From Pseudomonas sp. B21-040 (GTDB lineage: Bacteria > Pseudomonadota > Gammaproteobacteria > Pseudomonadales > Pseudomonadaceae): 64,000 nucleotides of DNA. Below are positions 35,594 to 45,805 of this stretch, piece after piece (the first letter of the stretch is position 1; every line of letters starts with the position of its first letter). The notes under the pieces are model-generated. The model was not told the DNA's origin, did no database searches, and was given only the letters and a program-made list of their open reading frames with translations. The translations under genes were made by a program, and so were the position numbers. The stretch is from NCBI RefSeq assembly GCF_024748695.1, contig NZ_CP087176.1:923501-987500 (forward strand). The letters are read 5' to 3'.

Positions 35594-36940
35594 ATGAGTG
35601 CAGTTGAAAGCGTCGGCCCACAAGCGTTGCCGGCACTGCAAGAACAAGTCGAGCAGATCATTGCTGAAGCCAAGCGTCAGGGCGCCAGTGCCTGCGAAGT
35701 CGCCGTGTCCCTGGAACAGGGCCTGTCGACGTCGGTGCGCCAGCGCGAGGTCGAAACCGTCGAGTTCAACCGCGATCAGGGCTTTGGCATCACCTTGTAT
35801 GTCGGCCAGCGCAAGGGCTCGGCCAGCACCTCGGCCAGCGGCCCTGACGCCATTCGGGAAACCGTCGCGGCGGCGCTGGCCATCGCCAAGCACACGTCCG
35901 AAGACGAAGCCTCGGGCCTGGCCGATGCTGCGTTGATGGCCCGCGACCTGCAGGATTTCGACCTGTTCCACCAATGGGACATCACTCCGGAACAAGCCAT
36001 CGAGCAAGCGCTGGCTTGCGAAGCCGCAGCGTTTGCCACCGATAGCCGAATCAAGAATGCCGACGGCACCACGCTCAGCACCCATCAGGGCTGCCGCGTG
36101 TACGGCAACAGTCATGGGTTTATCGGCGGCTACGCGTCGACCCGACACAGCTTGAGTTGCGTGATGATTGCCGAGGCCGATGGCCAGATGCAGCGCGATT
36201 ACTGGTACGACGTAAACCGCCAGGGCAACTTGCTGACCGATCCGGCGATCATCGGTCAGCGTGCCGCGCAGCGGGCGGCGAGCCGTCTGGGCGCGCGTCC
36301 CGTACCGACCTGCGAAGTACCGGTGTTGTTTTCCGCTGAACTGGCCGGTGGTTTGTTCGGCAGCTTTCTCTCGGCCATTTCCGGCGGCAGTCTGTACCGC
36401 AAGTCGTCGTTCCTTGAAGGCACACTGGGGCAGAAGTTGTTTCCGGAGTGGTTGACCATCGATGAGCGTCCGCATTTGATGCGCGCCATGGGCAGTTCCG
36501 CGTTCGATGGCGACGGCCTGGCGACTTACGCCAAGCCGTTCGTCGAAAAGGGTGAGTTGGTGTCCTACATCCTCGGCACGTACTCCGGGCGCAAGCTCGG
36601 GATGCCGAGTACTGCCAACGCCGGCGGTGTGCACAACTTGTTTGTCACCCATGGCGATGAAGATCAGGCCGCGTTGCTGCGTCGCATGGGCCGTGGCCTG
36701 CTGGTCACAGAGCTGATGGGGCAGGGCCTGAACATGGTCACCGGCGATTACTCCCGTGGCGCAGCGGGTTACTGGGTCGAGAACGGCGAAATCCAGTTTG
36801 CCGTGCAGGAAGTGACCATCGCCGGCAACATGCGTGACATGTTCAAGCAGATCGTTGCGGTCGGTAATGATCTGGAATTGCGCAGCAACATTCGCACAGG
36901 TTCGGTGCTGATCGAACGCATGACGGTCGCGGGTAGCTAA
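35594..36940 (+). CDS. pmbA: Metalloprotease subunit PmbA/TldE
   Basis: A 448-residue partner of TldD without its own zinc motif. Family marks: [81 protein letters not shown] region, and [21 protein letters not shown]. The ATG at 35594 is supported by GGAG 6 bases upstream; the codon 12 bases earlier is a less likely start. A strong terminator follows at 36957. Confidence 0.95.
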   Translation: MSAVESVGPQALPALQEQVEQIIAEAKRQGASACEVAVSLEQGLSTSVRQREVETVEFNRDQGFGITLYVGQRKGSASTSASGPDAIRETVAAALAIAKHTSEDEASGLADAALMARDLQDFDLFHQWDITPEQAIEQALACEAAAFATDSRIKNADGTTLSTHQGCRVYGNSHGFIGGYASTRHSLSCVMIAEADGQMQRDYWYDVNRQGNLLTDPAIIGQRAAQRAASRLGARPVPTCEVPVLFSAELAGGLFGSFLSAISGGSLYRKSSFLEGTLGQKLFPEWLTIDERPHLMRAMGSSAFDGDGLATYAKPFVEKGELVSYILGTYSGRKLGMPSTANAGGVHNLFVTHGDEDQAALLRRMGRGLLVTELMGQGLNMVTGDYSRGAAGYWVENGEIQFAVQEVTIAGNMRDMFKQIVAVGNDLELRSNIRTGSVLIERMTVAGS

Positions 36941-36956
36941 CGCTTAACCGTTACGC

Positions 36957-36997
36957 AAAAAGGCGCGTTACCCGGCTGTGGGAAACGCGCCTTTTTT
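36957..36997 (+). terminator. Rho-independent terminator after pmbA
   Basis: AAAAAGGCGCGT pairs with AACGCGCCTTTTTT around a loop of about 15 bases, followed by T residues. It separates pmbA from the iron-regulated operon that starts at 37076. Confidence 0.92.
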
Positions 36998-37041
36998 ATG
37001 CCTCGATTTTATCGGGGTTGTTTTGGTTCTCATTAACATCT

Positions 37042-37060
37042 AATAATTAATCTCATTACC
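37042..37060. promoter_or_regulatory. Putative Fur box upstream of fagA
   Basis: Read on the minus strand, GGTAATGAGATTAATTATT matches the 19-base Fur consensus GATAATGATAATCATTATC at 14 positions. It ends 15 bases before the fagA start, within an AT-rich stretch that also has TTCTCATTAAC (37027-37037) as a possible second half-site. In P. aeruginosa the fagA-fumC-orfX-sodA operon is Fur-repressed, which supports the call. Confidence 0.6.
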
Positions 37061-37075
37061 GAATGAGCCCGGATC

Positions 37076-37483
37076 ATGAGTTCTGCCTTGCACGAGCAGC
37101 CTTACCTCGAAAGCTGGCGCTGGATGAGTCGCCAGATCCGTTGCGCCATGGACCCTGACGAACCACGCCTGATCGCCCATTACCTGGCTGAAGGCCGGTA
37201 TTTGGCCTGTTGCACGGCAACGTCTCCCTGGACCATCGCCGAAACTTCCTTCCGTTTGTTACTCGACACTGCCGCCGATGTCGCGCTGCCCTGGCATTGG
37301 CGCACTTACTGCCTCGACCAGGCCTGGCGCCCGCTGCGTGAACTCGAACGCCTCTCTCTGTGCAAGTGCCGCCTCACGCGCTGGCAACGCTACACCTGGC
37401 AACTGGCGACCTGCGAGTTGCAGCCCTCGATTCCCCTCATAGAACTGGTGCAAGGATTTTCTGATGACCAAGACACGCATTGA
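37076..37483 (+). CDS. fagA: FagA protein, first gene of the Fur-regulated fumC-sodA operon
   Basis: A 135-residue Trp- and Cys-rich protein (YLESWRWMSRQIRCAMDPDE at the start). It matches the place and character of FagA, the Fur-associated gene that opens the fumC-orfX-sodA operon in Pseudomonas. The biochemical role is unknown. Expression is expected under iron starvation through the Fur box just upstream. Its last 20 bases overlap the start of fumC, so translation is coupled. The ribosome site is poor (GGA 3 bases before the ATG). Confidence 0.85.
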   Translation: MSSALHEQPYLESWRWMSRQIRCAMDPDEPRLIAHYLAEGRYLACCTATSPWTIAETSFRLLLDTAADVALPWHWRTYCLDQAWRPLRELERLSLCKCRLTRWQRYTWQLATCELQPSIPLIELVQGFSDDQDTH

Positions 37484-38840
37484 ACGCGACAGCATGGGCG
37501 AGCTTCAGGTCCCGGTGGATGCGCTCTATGGCGCGCAGACCCAACGGGCGGTGGATAACTTCCCGATCAGCGGCAAGCCGATGCCCGTGCAGTTCATCCG
37601 CGCGCTGATCCTGGCCAAAGCGGCCGCCGCCCGGGCCAACGTCGAGCTCAAGCAAATCAGCGAAGCTCAGGGCGGTGCCATTGTCGAGGCGGCATTGGGT
37701 CTGCTCAACGGCGATTTCATGCAGCACTTCCCGGTGGACATCTTCCAGACTGGCTCGGGCACCAGCTCGAACATGAATGCCAACGAAGTGATCGCCACCC
37801 TGGCCAGCCGTGTACTCGGTGAGCCGGTGAACCCCAACGATCACGTCAATTGCGGCCAAAGCAGCAACGACATTATCCCGACGACGATCCATGTCAGCGC
37901 GGCGCTGGCGTTGCATGAACAGCTGCTGCCGGCGCTGCTGCGTCTGGTGCAGGTGATCGAGCACAAGGCTGAGACCGTTCATCACCACATCAAAACCGGT
38001 CGCACTCATTTAATGGACGCGATGCCGGTGCGCATGAGCCAAGTGCTTAACGGATGGGCGCAGCAACTCAAAGCCAACATCGGTCATCTGCAAAACCTGC
38101 TGCCAAGCCTGCAATCCCTGGCGCAGGGCGGCACCGCGGTGGGCACCGGCATCAACGCGCATCCCGAGTTCGCCGCGCGTTTCAGTCAACAACTGAGCGA
38201 GCTGACCCACGTCCCATTCAAGCCCGGTACCGATCTGTTTGCGCTGATCGGCTCCCAGGACACGGCCGTTGCGGTCTCCGGGCAGCTCAAGGCGACGGCG
38301 GTGTCCTTGATGAAAATTGCCAACGACCTGCGCTGGATGAATTCCGGTCCGCTGGCCGGTCTGGGGGAGATCGAGCTCGAAGCCTTGCAGCCGGGCTCGT
38401 CGATCATGCCCGGTAAGGTCAACCCGGTGATCCCGGAAGCCACCGCGATGGTCGCCGCTCAGGTGATCGGCAACGACACCGTGATCACCATCGCCGGTCA
38501 GTCAGGCAATTTCGAACTGAACGTGATGCTGCCAATCATCGCCCAGAACCTGCTCAGCAGCATTGAATTGCTGGCCAACGCCAGCCATCTGCTGGGTGAA
38601 AAAGCGATCTCCAGCTTCAAGGTCAACGAAGCCAGACTCAAGGAAGCGCTGTCGCGCAATCCGATTCTGGTCACCGCACTCAACCCGATCATTGGTTACC
38701 AAAAAGCCGCCGAGATTGCCAAGAAGGCTTATCAGCAAGGTCGGCCGGTTATCGACGTGGCACTGGAACACACCGACCTGACCCGCAACCAGCTTGAGGT
38801 TTTGCTGGACCCGGAAAAACTCACCGCTGGCGGCGTGTAA
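37464..38840 (+). CDS. fumC: Class II fumarate hydratase (iron-independent)
   Basis: A 458-residue fumarase/aspartase-superfamily enzyme that interconverts fumarate and malate without an iron-sulfur cluster. Marks: TGSGTSSNMNANEV, CGQSSNDIIPT, TGRTHLMDAMPVRMSQ, and signature GSSIMPGKVNPV with the catalytic-loop Ser. In this operon it replaces the iron-dependent fumarases when iron is short. A start AAGGA ribosome site lies inside fagA. Aspartase and argininosuccinate lyase relatives are excluded by the GSSxMPxKxN form and the operon context. Confidence 0.95.
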   Translation: MTKTRIERDSMGELQVPVDALYGAQTQRAVDNFPISGKPMPVQFIRALILAKAAAARANVELKQISEAQGGAIVEAALGLLNGDFMQHFPVDIFQTGSGTSSNMNANEVIATLASRVLGEPVNPNDHVNCGQSSNDIIPTTIHVSAALALHEQLLPALLRLVQVIEHKAETVHHHIKTGRTHLMDAMPVRMSQVLNGWAQQLKANIGHLQNLLPSLQSLAQGGTAVGTGINAHPEFAARFSQQLSELTHVPFKPGTDLFALIGSQDTAVAVSGQLKATAVSLMKIANDLRWMNSGPLAGLGEIELEALQPGSSIMPGKVNPVIPEATAMVAAQVIGNDTVITIAGQSGNFELNVMLPIIAQNLLSSIELLANASHLLGEKAISSFKVNEARLKEALSRNPILVTALNPIIGYQKAAEIAKKAYQQGRPVIDVALEHTDLTRNQLEVLLDPEKLTAGGV

Positions 38841-38867
38841 TCACTGCCACCGCTTTGGAGGCTCACC

Positions 38868-39296
38868 ATGGAGCACTGGAAACGCACGATCGAAAGGGCT
38901 AATCACTGTTTCATGCTGGGCGAACTGGTCGATGCCCGCGAGGCTTACTTGCAGGCACTGGCCCTGGCTCAAGTGTTGTTTGAGCGTTGGGCGGATGCCG
39001 ACGAAGCGGTGGCGGCTTGCGTGATTTCCCACCACAACCTGGCGGACCTGCATCTGCGGCTGAACCAGCCGGAGGAGAGCGCCGAGTATTTGTGTGCGAT
39101 CCACCAACGGTTGTTGCAGACCCTGCAGGATCCGCGTCTGGCACCGGCCCTGCGCGATGCCGCACTGCGCCAAAGCAGCAAAACCTATGTCGAACTGCTG
39201 AATTTCATCAGCGAGCACGGCGAGTACCCGCGCACCCATCGTTTGCTGCACAGCCCGGCGGTCGCGCCTGCGCCTTTACATCATGGAGTCCATTGA
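38868..39296 (+). CDS. Conserved protein of the fumC-sodA operon (orfX, PA4469-like)
   Basis: A 142-residue helical protein ([31 protein letters not shown]) with spaced Ala/Leu pairs that suggest TPR-like helical hairpins. No enzyme motif or signal peptide is visible. It sits between fumC and sodA, where P. aeruginosa has the uncharacterised orfX. TTTGGAGG precedes the ATG. The stop lies 1 base before the sodA start. Confidence 0.8.
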   Translation: MEHWKRTIERANHCFMLGELVDAREAYLQALALAQVLFERWADADEAVAACVISHHNLADLHLRLNQPEESAEYLCAIHQRLLQTLQDPRLAPALRDAALRQSSKTYVELLNFISEHGEYPRTHRLLHSPAVAPAPLHHGVH

Positions 39297-39297
39297 A

Positions 39298-39909
39298 ATG
39301 GCTTTTACCTTGCCTGCCTTGCCATACGCCTATGGCGCCCTGGAACCGCACATCGATGCACAGACCATGGAAATCCATTACACCAAGCACCATCAGACCT
39401 ACATCAACAACCTCAACGCCGCAGTTGAGGGCACGGAGTTCGCCGAGTGGTCAGTTGAGAAGCTGGTCGCCAGCGTCCGGCAGCTGCCGGAATCACTGCG
39501 CGCCGCCGTCATCAATCAGGGCGGTGGCCACGCGAACCATTCGCTGTTCTGGGAAGTGATGGCACCTCACGGCGGCGGCAATCCCGAAGGTGCACTGGCC
39601 AAGGCGATCGATGAGCATCTGGGTGGTCTGGACAGTTTCAAAGAGGCGTTCACCAAAGCGGCGCTGACCCGTTTCGGCAGTGGTTGGGCCTGGCTGAGTG
39701 TCACGCCACAAAAAACGCTGGTGGTGGAAAGCAGCGGCAACCAGGACAGTCCGCTGATGAACGGCAACACGCCGATTCTTGGTCTGGACGTGTGGGAGCA
39801 CGCCTATTACCTGCGCTATCAGAACCGCCGTCCGGAATACATCAATGCGTTCTACAACGTCATCAATTGGCCCGAAGTCGCTGCGCGCTATCAGGCCGCG
39901 CTGGTTTAA
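39298..39909 (+). CDS. sodA: Superoxide dismutase [Mn]
   Basis: A 203-residue Fe/Mn-family superoxide dismutase, the length of P. aeruginosa SodM. Metal ligands appear in [14 protein letters not shown] (first His), [11 protein letters not shown] (second His) and [16 protein letters not shown] (Asp and third His). GGGGNPEG-like loops and its place in the Fur-controlled operon favour manganese: it is made when iron is short. ATG 39298 with GGAG 8 bases upstream; an upstream ATG at 39283 would add five residues without family support. Confidence 0.95.
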   Translation: MAFTLPALPYAYGALEPHIDAQTMEIHYTKHHQTYINNLNAAVEGTEFAEWSVEKLVASVRQLPESLRAAVINQGGGHANHSLFWEVMAPHGGGNPEGALAKAIDEHLGGLDSFKEAFTKAALTRFGSGWAWLSVTPQKTLVVESSGNQDSPLMNGNTPILGLDVWEHAYYLRYQNRRPEYINAFYNVINWPEVAARYQAALV

Positions 39910-39938
39910 GTCCTCTATAAAACAATCCAAGGCTGACT

Positions 39939-40832
39939 ATGGGCACTGAAACACTGGCGATCGGAAGTGGACGAATGTTTCGTTACGCGGTGGGATCGCT
40001 GTTACTGATGGCGGGTATGACGTTGTTGGTCGCCCACGGATTGGAGTGGCTGGATCTGGAGCCGAGACTGTCGCGGGCGTTGCAGGGCGGTGCGATCTGC
40101 GCGCTCGGCACCGCGCTCGGTGCGGTGCCGGTGCTGGTCATTCGGCGCATGCCCCAGGCGCTCAGTGACACATTGTTGGGGTTTGGTGCCAGCGTGATGC
40201 TGGCTGCGACGGCATTTTCGCTGATCGTGCCGGGCATTTCCGCCGCTGAAGGCCTCGGCCTGACGCCGTGGTCGGCCAGTGGACTGATCTGTTTCGGCAT
40301 CATGCTCGGGGCGTTTGGTCTGTATCTGGTTGATCGCAAGGTGTCGAGCGCTTCACCGGAAATGCTCATCGGCACGCTTGAGCATCCGGTGATTCCGCCA
40401 CGCATCTGGCTGTTCGTGTTTGCCATCATTGCCCATAACATCCCTGAGGGCATGGCCGTCGGCGTTTCTGCCGGCGGTGGCATGCCGGACGCGGACAGCC
40501 TGGCCATGGGCATCGCGCTGCAGGATGTGCCGGAAGGGCTGGTGATTGCGTTGGTGCTGGCTGGGGCAGGGATGTCGAGGATCAAGGCATTTCTGATGGG
40601 TGCGGCATCAGGCCTGGTCGAGCCGGTATTCGCGCTGTTGTGCGCGTGGCTGGTAAGCCTTGCCGAACTGTTGTTGCCTTTGGGATTGGCGTTGGCGGCG
40701 GGGGCGATGTTGTTGGTGGTGACCCACGAAGTGATCCCGGAGTCGCGACGCAATGGTCATGACAAACTCGCGAGCCTTGGCTTGTTGATCGGATTTTGTT
40801 TGATGATGGTGATGGATACGGCACTCGCCTAG
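39939..40832 (+). CDS. ZIP-family metal transporter
   Basis: A 297-residue inner-membrane protein with about eight helices of the ZIP (GufA/ZupT) family that imports zinc or other divalent metals. Metal-site motifs: AIIAHNIPEGMAVGV in helix 4 and GIALQDVPEGLVIAL in helix 5. It lies 29 bases after sodA, so it may be cotranscribed; the matching gene in P. aeruginosa is PA4467. Substrate (Mn2+ for SodA, Zn2+ or Fe2+) cannot be told from the sequence. The alternative start at 39975 lacks a good ribosome site. Confidence 0.87.
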   Translation: MGTETLAIGSGRMFRYAVGSLLLMAGMTLLVAHGLEWLDLEPRLSRALQGGAICALGTALGAVPVLVIRRMPQALSDTLLGFGASVMLAATAFSLIVPGISAAEGLGLTPWSASGLICFGIMLGAFGLYLVDRKVSSASPEMLIGTLEHPVIPPRIWLFVFAIIAHNIPEGMAVGVSAGGGMPDADSLAMGIALQDVPEGLVIALVLAGAGMSRIKAFLMGAASGLVEPVFALLCAWLVSLAELLLPLGLALAAGAMLLVVTHEVIPESRRNGHDKLASLGLLIGFCLMMVMDTALA

Positions 40833-40840
40833 ACGAGTGC

Positions 40841-41116
40841 TTAACCACCTTCGCCGAAATAGTCATTGATCAAATCCACCAACGCCTGCAAGGCTTCATC
40901 AGCTTGCTCACCTTCGGTACTAAGGTGAATTATCGTTCCCTTGCCTGCGGCAAGCATCATCATCGCCATGATGCTTTTTCCGTCCACCATGGAATCGGGA
41001 GTACGTCCGACCCGGATCGTGCATTCCTTGAATTCACCGGCGACGCCAACGAATTTTGCAGAAGCGCGGGCATGCAGGCCCAGCTTGTTGATGATTTCAA
41101 TTTCCAGAGCAGGCAT
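40841..41116 (-). CDS. ptsO: Nitrogen PTS phosphocarrier NPr
   Basis: A 91-residue HPr-like protein, second component of the nitrogen phosphotransferase system PtsP-PtsO-PtsN. Active His15 lies in NKLGLHARASAKFV, and the regulatory-site segment is DSMVDGKSIMAMMMLAAGKG. Last gene of the leftward rpoN-hpf-ptsN-rapZ-ptsO group, 15 bases after rapZ. Confidence 0.95.
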   Translation of the reverse strand: MPALEIEIINKLGLHARASAKFVGVAGEFKECTIRVGRTPDSMVDGKSIMAMMMLAAGKGTIIHLSTEGEQADEALQALVDLINDYFGEGG

Positions 41117-41131
41117 CGCGATGTGGATCCT

Positions 41132-41989
41132 TTAGCTGAGGTCGCGGTGGCGGACCTGGACGTTCTTCAGGGATTGTTGCAGGACCTGGCCCAAGCGTTC
41201 GGTCAGGTAGACGGAGCGGTGATGCCCGCCGGTGCAGCCAATGGCGATGGTGACATAAGCACGATTGCTGGCAGCAAAGCGCGGCAACCACTTGAGCAAG
41301 TAGGTGGAAATGTCCTGGAACATCTCTTCGACGTCCGGTTGAGCCGCCAGGTACTCGGCCACCGGTTGATCAAGCCCGGACTGCGCTCGCAGTTCCGGCT
41401 TCCAGTAAGGGTTGGGCAGGCAGCGCACATCGAACACCAGGTCCGCGTCCACCGGCATGCCGCGCTTGAATCCGAAGGACTCGACCAGGAACGCGGTGGC
41501 GGCTTCCGGCTGGTTCAGCAGGCGCAGCTTGATGGTGTCGCGTAGCTGATACAGGTTCAGGTTGGTCGTGTTGATTTTGAGATCGGCCAGGTCGGCAATG
41601 GGGCCCAGCAGATTGCTTTCGTCCTCGATCGCCTCGGCCAACGAGCGATTGGCGGTGCTCAGCGGGTGACGACGGCGGGTCTCGGAAAACCGCTTGAGCA
41701 AGGTATCTACGTCGGCGTCCAGGTACAGCACATCGCATTTGATATGCCGGCTACGGACTTCCTCGAGTAACTCGGGAAACCGCGAAAGATGGCTCGGCAG
41801 ATTGCGCGCATCGATAGATACGGCGACCAGTGGTTGCGACAATTCGGTATGAATCAACGCACGCTCGGCCAGTTCCGGCAGCAGTCCGGCGGGCAGGTTG
41901 TCGATGCAGTAGTAGCCGTTATCCTCGAGAACATCGAGTACGGTGCTTTTACCCGAGCCGGAGCGGCCGCTGACGATGATCAAGCGCAT
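41132..41989 (-). CDS. rapZ: RNase adapter/nucleotide-binding protein RapZ
   Basis: A 285-residue RapZ/YvcJ protein. Walker A is GRSGSGKST at residues 8-16, Walker B-like [22 protein letters not shown] follows, and the carboxy domain with [16 protein letters not shown] is the RNA-binding part. In E. coli it guides RNase E to the GlmZ small RNA in response to glucosamine-6-phosphate; the Pseudomonas targets are less clear. It lies 2 bases after ptsN. Confidence 0.95.
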   Translation of the reverse strand: MRLIIVSGRSGSGKSTVLDVLEDNGYYCIDNLPAGLLPELAERALIHTELSQPLVAVSIDARNLPSHLSRFPELLEEVRSRHIKCDVLYLDADVDTLLKRFSETRRRHPLSTANRSLAEAIEDESNLLGPIADLADLKINTTNLNLYQLRDTIKLRLLNQPEAATAFLVESFGFKRGMPVDADLVFDVRCLPNPYWKPELRAQSGLDQPVAEYLAAQPDVEEMFQDISTYLLKWLPRFAASNRAYVTIAIGCTGGHHRSVYLTERLGQVLQQSLKNVQVRHRDLS

Positions 41990-41991
41990 GA

Positions 41992-42456
41992 TTACTGACC
42001 GTTTTGCTCTTCCAGAACAACCTTATACAAGGCTTCGTTGCTCGGAGCACTACGCAGTTTTTCCCGCACTTCCTTGCGATCAAGCATGCTGGCTATTTGA
42101 CGAAGCAATTCAAGGTGCGCATCGGTGGCGGCTTCCGGGACCAGCAGTACGAACAGCAGGTCAACCGGGGCCCCGTCGATGGCATCGAAATCGATGGGCG
42201 CGTCAAGGTGCATCAAGGCGCTGATGGGCGAGATGCAGCCCTTCAGACGGCAGTGGGGGATGGCGATGCCGTTACCAAAACCGGTCGAGCCGAGTTTTTC
42301 ACGGGCGATCAACGCTTCGAAGACATCTTGCATCTCCAGATCCGGCACTTCCCGGGCGATCAGGTTGGCAATTTGCTCGAGGGCTTTCTTTTTACTGCCG
42401 CCCGGCACGTTCACGAGGGAACGGCCGGGGGTCAGGATGTTTTCAAGTCGGATCAT
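41992..42456 (-). CDS. ptsN: Nitrogen PTS EIIA component PtsN
   Basis: A 154-residue EIIA-Ntr protein. The phosphorylated His68 sits in [11 protein letters not shown]. The start [23 protein letters not shown] is family-typical. It links PEP and nitrogen status to potassium transport, PHB and other processes by protein contacts. Lies 12 bases after hpf. Confidence 0.96.
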   Translation of the reverse strand: MIRLENILTPGRSLVNVPGGSKKKALEQIANLIAREVPDLEMQDVFEALIAREKLGSTGFGNGIAIPHCRLKGCISPISALMHLDAPIDFDAIDGAPVDLLFVLLVPEAATDAHLELLRQIASMLDRKEVREKLRSAPSNEALYKVVLEEQNGQ

Positions 42457-42468
42457 GGGTTGGGAGTG

Positions 42469-42777
42469 TTAACGACCGGTTGCACCCTGGAGGAGGCTCT
42501 GGGTCTTTTCCTTATGCTTTTTGAGTTGTTTATCCAGCTTGTCGGTCAGTGAATCGATCGCTGCGTACATGTCGGTATGTTCCGCGTTGGCGACCACTTC
42601 ATTGCCGGGAATATGCAGGGTGGCTTCGATTTTCTGCTTCAGCTTCTCGACGGTCATCGTGACCTGCACGTTGGTGATCTTGTCGAAATGCCGCTCTAAT
42701 CGTTCGAGTTTTTCGCCGATGTAGGTGCGCAGGGGTTCGGTCACTTCCAGTTGGTGTCCACTGATGTTGACTTGCAT
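42469..42777 (-). CDS. hpf: Ribosome hibernation promoting factor, short form
   Basis: A 102-residue protein of the HPF/RaiA family that binds the 30S decoding site and helps make 100S ribosome dimers in stationary phase. MQVNISGHQLEVTEPLRTYI at ATG 42777 is the family start, with AAGGAG upstream; an extension to 42831 is not supported. Without the long-form carboxy domain, dimers need RMF. Confidence 0.96.
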   Translation of the reverse strand: MQVNISGHQLEVTEPLRTYIGEKLERLERHFDKITNVQVTMTVEKLKQKIEATLHIPGNEVVANAEHTDMYAAIDSLTDKLDKQLKKHKEKTQSLLQGATGR

Positions 42778-42851
42778 ACAGCTTCTCCTTCGTTGCCAGT
42801 GCATAAAGCGGCAGGCAGAAATGCCTGCCACTGGAACGCTGTGGCGTGGCC

Positions 42852-44345
42852 CTACATCAACCGCTTACGTTCGCTCGAAGGCGCGATCCCCAGGGATTCG
42901 CGATACTTGGCGACGGTGCGGCGAGCCACCTGAATGCCTTGTGCCTCCAGTAAACCAGCGATCTTGCTGTCACTCAACGGCTTTTTCTGATTTTCCGCGG
43001 CAACCAGTTTTTTGATGATCGCGCGAATCGCTGTGGACGAGCATTCACCGCCTTCGGAGGTACTTACGTGGCTGGAGAAAAAGTATTTCAACTCATAAAT
43101 GCCCCGAGGGGTATGCATGAATTTTTGCGTGGTTACCCGTGAAATCGTCGATTCGTGCATGCCCACCGCTTCGGCAATGTCATGCAGGACCAAAGGCTTC
43201 ATGGCTTCGTCGCCGTATTCCAGGAAACCGCGCTGATGCTCGACGATCTGGGTGGCAACTTTCATCAAGGTTTCATTGCGGCTTTGCAGGCTCTTGATGA
43301 ACCAGCGGGCCTCTTGCAGCTGATTGCGCATGAAGGTGTTGTCAGCGCTGGTGTCGGCACGGCGGACAAATCCGGCGTATTGCGCGTTGACCCGCAACTT
43401 TGGCACCGATTCCTGGTTGAGCTCTACCAGCCAGCGCTCGTTATCCTTGCGCACGATAACGTCAGGCACGACGTACTCGGCTTCGCTGGATTCGATCTGC
43501 GAGCCGGGACGCGGGTTGAGGCTCTGGACCAGTTCGATGACCTGGCGCAGTTCGTCTTCCTTGAGCTTCATGCGGCGCATCAACTGGCTGTAGTCGCGGC
43601 TGCCCAGCAGATCGATGTAGTCAGTGACCAGACGCTTGGCTTCGGCCAGCCAAGGCGTCTTGGCTGGCAGCTGGCGTAGTTGCAGCAGCAGGCATTCGCC
43701 CAGGTTGCGAGCGCCGATGCCGGCAGGCTCGAATTGCTGGATGCGGTGCAGGACGGCTTCGATTTCGTCCAGTTCGATGTCCAGTTCCGGATCGAAGGCT
43801 TCGAGGATTTCCTCGAGGGTTTCATCCAGATAGCCCTGATTGTTGATGCAGTCGATCAGGGTCACGGCGATCAGGCGATCGGTGTCGGACATCGGTGCCA
43901 GGTTCAGTTGCCACAACAGGTGGCTTTGCAGGCTCTCGCCGGCCGATGTGCGAGTGGTGAAATCCCATTCGTCGTCATCGTTGCTCGGCAGGCTGCTGGC
44001 GCTGGTCTGGTAAACGTCTTCCCATGCGGTATCGACCGGCAGTTCATTGGGAATGCGTTCGTTCCAGTCACCTTCCTCGAGGTTGTCCACCGTGGGGGCG
44101 GTTTCCTGATAGGAGGGTTCCTGAATGTCGGCGTTGGGTGGCTGCTCGGCTTTGTCGGCCAAGGGGTCGGCGTTGTCGAAGTCGTCGCCTTCTTCCTGGC
44201 GTTCGAGCATCGGATTGGACTCCAAAGCCTCCTGGATTTCCTGTTGCAGGTCCAGGGTCGACAATTGGAGCAGGCGGATGGCCTGTTGCAGCTGCGGTGT
44301 CATCGTCAGCTGCTGGCCCATTCTCAAGACTAGCGATGGTTTCAT
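42852..44345 (-). CDS. rpoN: RNA polymerase sigma-54 factor
   Basis: A 497-residue sigma-54. Region I is the Gln/Leu-rich [29 protein letters not shown]. Region II is acidic (residues about 55-130). The DNA-binding region III ends with the RpoN box [10 protein letters not shown] near residue 476. It directs nitrogen, flagellar and many other promoters of the -24/-12 type with enhancer-binding proteins. A hairpin terminator at 44465-44488 separates it from lptB, so it probably has its own promoter in the 186-base gap. Confidence 0.98.
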   Translation of the reverse strand: MKPSLVLRMGQQLTMTPQLQQAIRLLQLSTLDLQQEIQEALESNPMLERQEEGDDFDNADPLADKAEQPPNADIQEPSYQETAPTVDNLEEGDWNERIPNELPVDTAWEDVYQTSASSLPSNDDDEWDFTTRTSAGESLQSHLLWQLNLAPMSDTDRLIAVTLIDCINNQGYLDETLEEILEAFDPELDIELDEIEAVLHRIQQFEPAGIGARNLGECLLLQLRQLPAKTPWLAEAKRLVTDYIDLLGSRDYSQLMRRMKLKEDELRQVIELVQSLNPRPGSQIESSEAEYVVPDVIVRKDNERWLVELNQESVPKLRVNAQYAGFVRRADTSADNTFMRNQLQEARWFIKSLQSRNETLMKVATQIVEHQRGFLEYGDEAMKPLVLHDIAEAVGMHESTISRVTTQKFMHTPRGIYELKYFFSSHVSTSEGGECSSTAIRAIIKKLVAAENQKKPLSDSKIAGLLEAQGIQVARRTVAKYRESLGIAPSSERKRLM

Positions 44346-44464
44346 GGCAGGGGCTTAACACCTTATTCGCCGGCGCACATGCGCCATCCACTACAGGGCG
44401 CCGGAGCGCCAAACATAAGCAAATTATATGCCTGAAACTGAAGTGTTTGCCTAGAGCGCCGTAA

Positions 44465-44488
44465 CAATAAAAAACACACTGCTGTGTT
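44465..44488 (-). terminator. Rho-independent terminator after lptB
   Basis: Read on the minus strand, AACACA and TGTGTT form a hairpin followed by TTTTTATTG. It lies downstream of lptB (ends 44532) and before rpoN. Confidence 0.75.
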
Positions 44489-44531
44489 AATTGCGCCAGG
44501 AGCTCAGTCGACTAGCCAGACACCTCGATGC

Positions 44532-45257
44532 TTACAGGCGGAACTCATGGCCCAGATAGACTTCTTTCACCAGGTCGTTTGCAAGGATGGTGGCAGAGTC
44601 GCCCTCGGCGATCAGTTGGCCATCGTTGACGATGTACGCGGTTTCGCAGATATCCAGGGTTTCACGGACGTTGTGGTCCGTGATCAGCACGCCAATGCCC
44701 TTGGCCTTGAGGTGGTGGATAATCTGTTTGATGTCGCCGACCGAAATCGGGTCCACGCCGGCGAAAGGTTCGTCGAGCAGGATGAATTTCGGGTTAGTCG
44801 CCAGTGCCCGGGCAATTTCCACGCGGCGGCGTTCGCCACCCGACAGGCTCATACCAAGGTTGTCGCGGATGTGGCTGATATGGAATTCCTGCAGCAGGCT
44901 TTCCAGCTCTTTGCGACGTCCGGCCTTGTCGAGCTCCTTGCGGGTCTCGAGGATCGCCATGATGTTGTCGGCCACCGAAAGTTTGCGGAAGATCGACGCT
45001 TCTTGCGGCAGATAGCCGATACCGGCTTTCGCACGACCGTGCATGGGCTGGTGGCTGACGTCCAGGTCGTCGATCAGTACGCGCCCCTGATCGGCCTGTA
45101 CAAGGCCGACAATCATGTAGAAGCAGGTGGTCTTGCCGGCGCCGTTAGGGCCCAGCAGGCCGACGATTTGACCGCTGTCGATCGACAGGCTGACATCGCG
45201 CACGACCTGGCGGCTCTTGTAGCTCTTGGCCAGATGCTGAGCTTTCAGAGTTGCCAT
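44532..45257 (-). CDS. lptB: LPS export ATPase LptB
   Basis: A 241-residue ABC ATPase that drives extraction of LPS from the inner membrane with LptFG and LptC. Walker [11 protein letters not shown]-loop segment YLPQEASIF, signature [15 protein letters not shown], Walker [14 protein letters not shown]. Its ATG overlaps the lptA stop by one base. Confidence 0.97.
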   Translation of the reverse strand: MATLKAQHLAKSYKSRQVVRDVSLSIDSGQIVGLLGPNGAGKTTCFYMIVGLVQADQGRVLIDDLDVSHQPMHGRAKAGIGYLPQEASIFRKLSVADNIMAILETRKELDKAGRRKELESLLQEFHISHIRDNLGMSLSGGERRRVEIARALATNPKFILLDEPFAGVDPISVGDIKQIIHHLKAKGIGVLITDHNVRETLDICETAYIVNDGQLIAEGDSATILANDLVKEVYLGHEFRL

Positions 45258-45805
45258 TACTGGGCCTTTTGCTCGTCGGTTTTCTTCTTCGGCTGGATCA
45301 CCATGTCGATACGCGGGCGCGCCTCAGTGACCTTGCTGCCCGTGGCGCGACCAGCGCTCGCAAGCTTTTTGGCCGTGTCGTAGACGATCTTCTCGCCTTG
45401 GGTGACGTTGTTGTCCTTGTCGACAACTTTTGCCTTGTCGATCAGCACGACACGGTTTTGCGAGGCGTGGTACTGGATGGTGACGCCCCAGCCCTGAACA
45501 GGCTTGGTGTCGCCCTGGGTTTGCAGTTGTTCGAAGTAAGCGAGGTTGCCCACCGAAGTCACCACGTCGATGTCGCCAGTCGGAGTGCGGGTCATGGTCA
45601 CTTTGTTGCCGGTGACCTTCATCGTGCCCTGGGTGATGATTACGTCGCCCGTATAGGTGGCGATGCCGTTCTTGTCGTCCAGTTGGGCGTCGTCGGCCTG
45701 TATGCGGATAGGCTGGGATTGGTCGGTCGGCAGAGCCCAGGCGCTCACGCTTCCCAGTGCTGCGCCCAGACTGAGCAAAATAGGGAGAGTTTTAACGAGC
45801 CTCAT
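45257..45805 (-). CDS. lptA: LPS transport periplasmic bridge protein LptA (LptH)
   Basis: A 182-residue periplasmic protein of the OstA/LptA beta-jellyroll family that carries LPS across the periplasm. Signal peptide [20 protein letters not shown] with AWA cleavage near 24. The strand repeats include [18 protein letters not shown] and a basic Lys-rich tail. In P. aeruginosa the orthologue is called LptH. It overlaps the end of lptC by 14 bases. Confidence 0.94.
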   Translation of the reverse strand: MRLVKTLPILLSLGAALGSVSAWALPTDQSQPIRIQADDAQLDDKNGIATYTGDVIITQGTMKVTGNKVTMTRTPTGDIDVVTSVGNLAYFEQLQTQGDTKPVQGWGVTIQYHASQNRVVLIDKAKVVDKDNNVTQGEKIVYDTAKKLASAGRATGSKVTEARPRIDMVIQPKKKTDEQKAQ

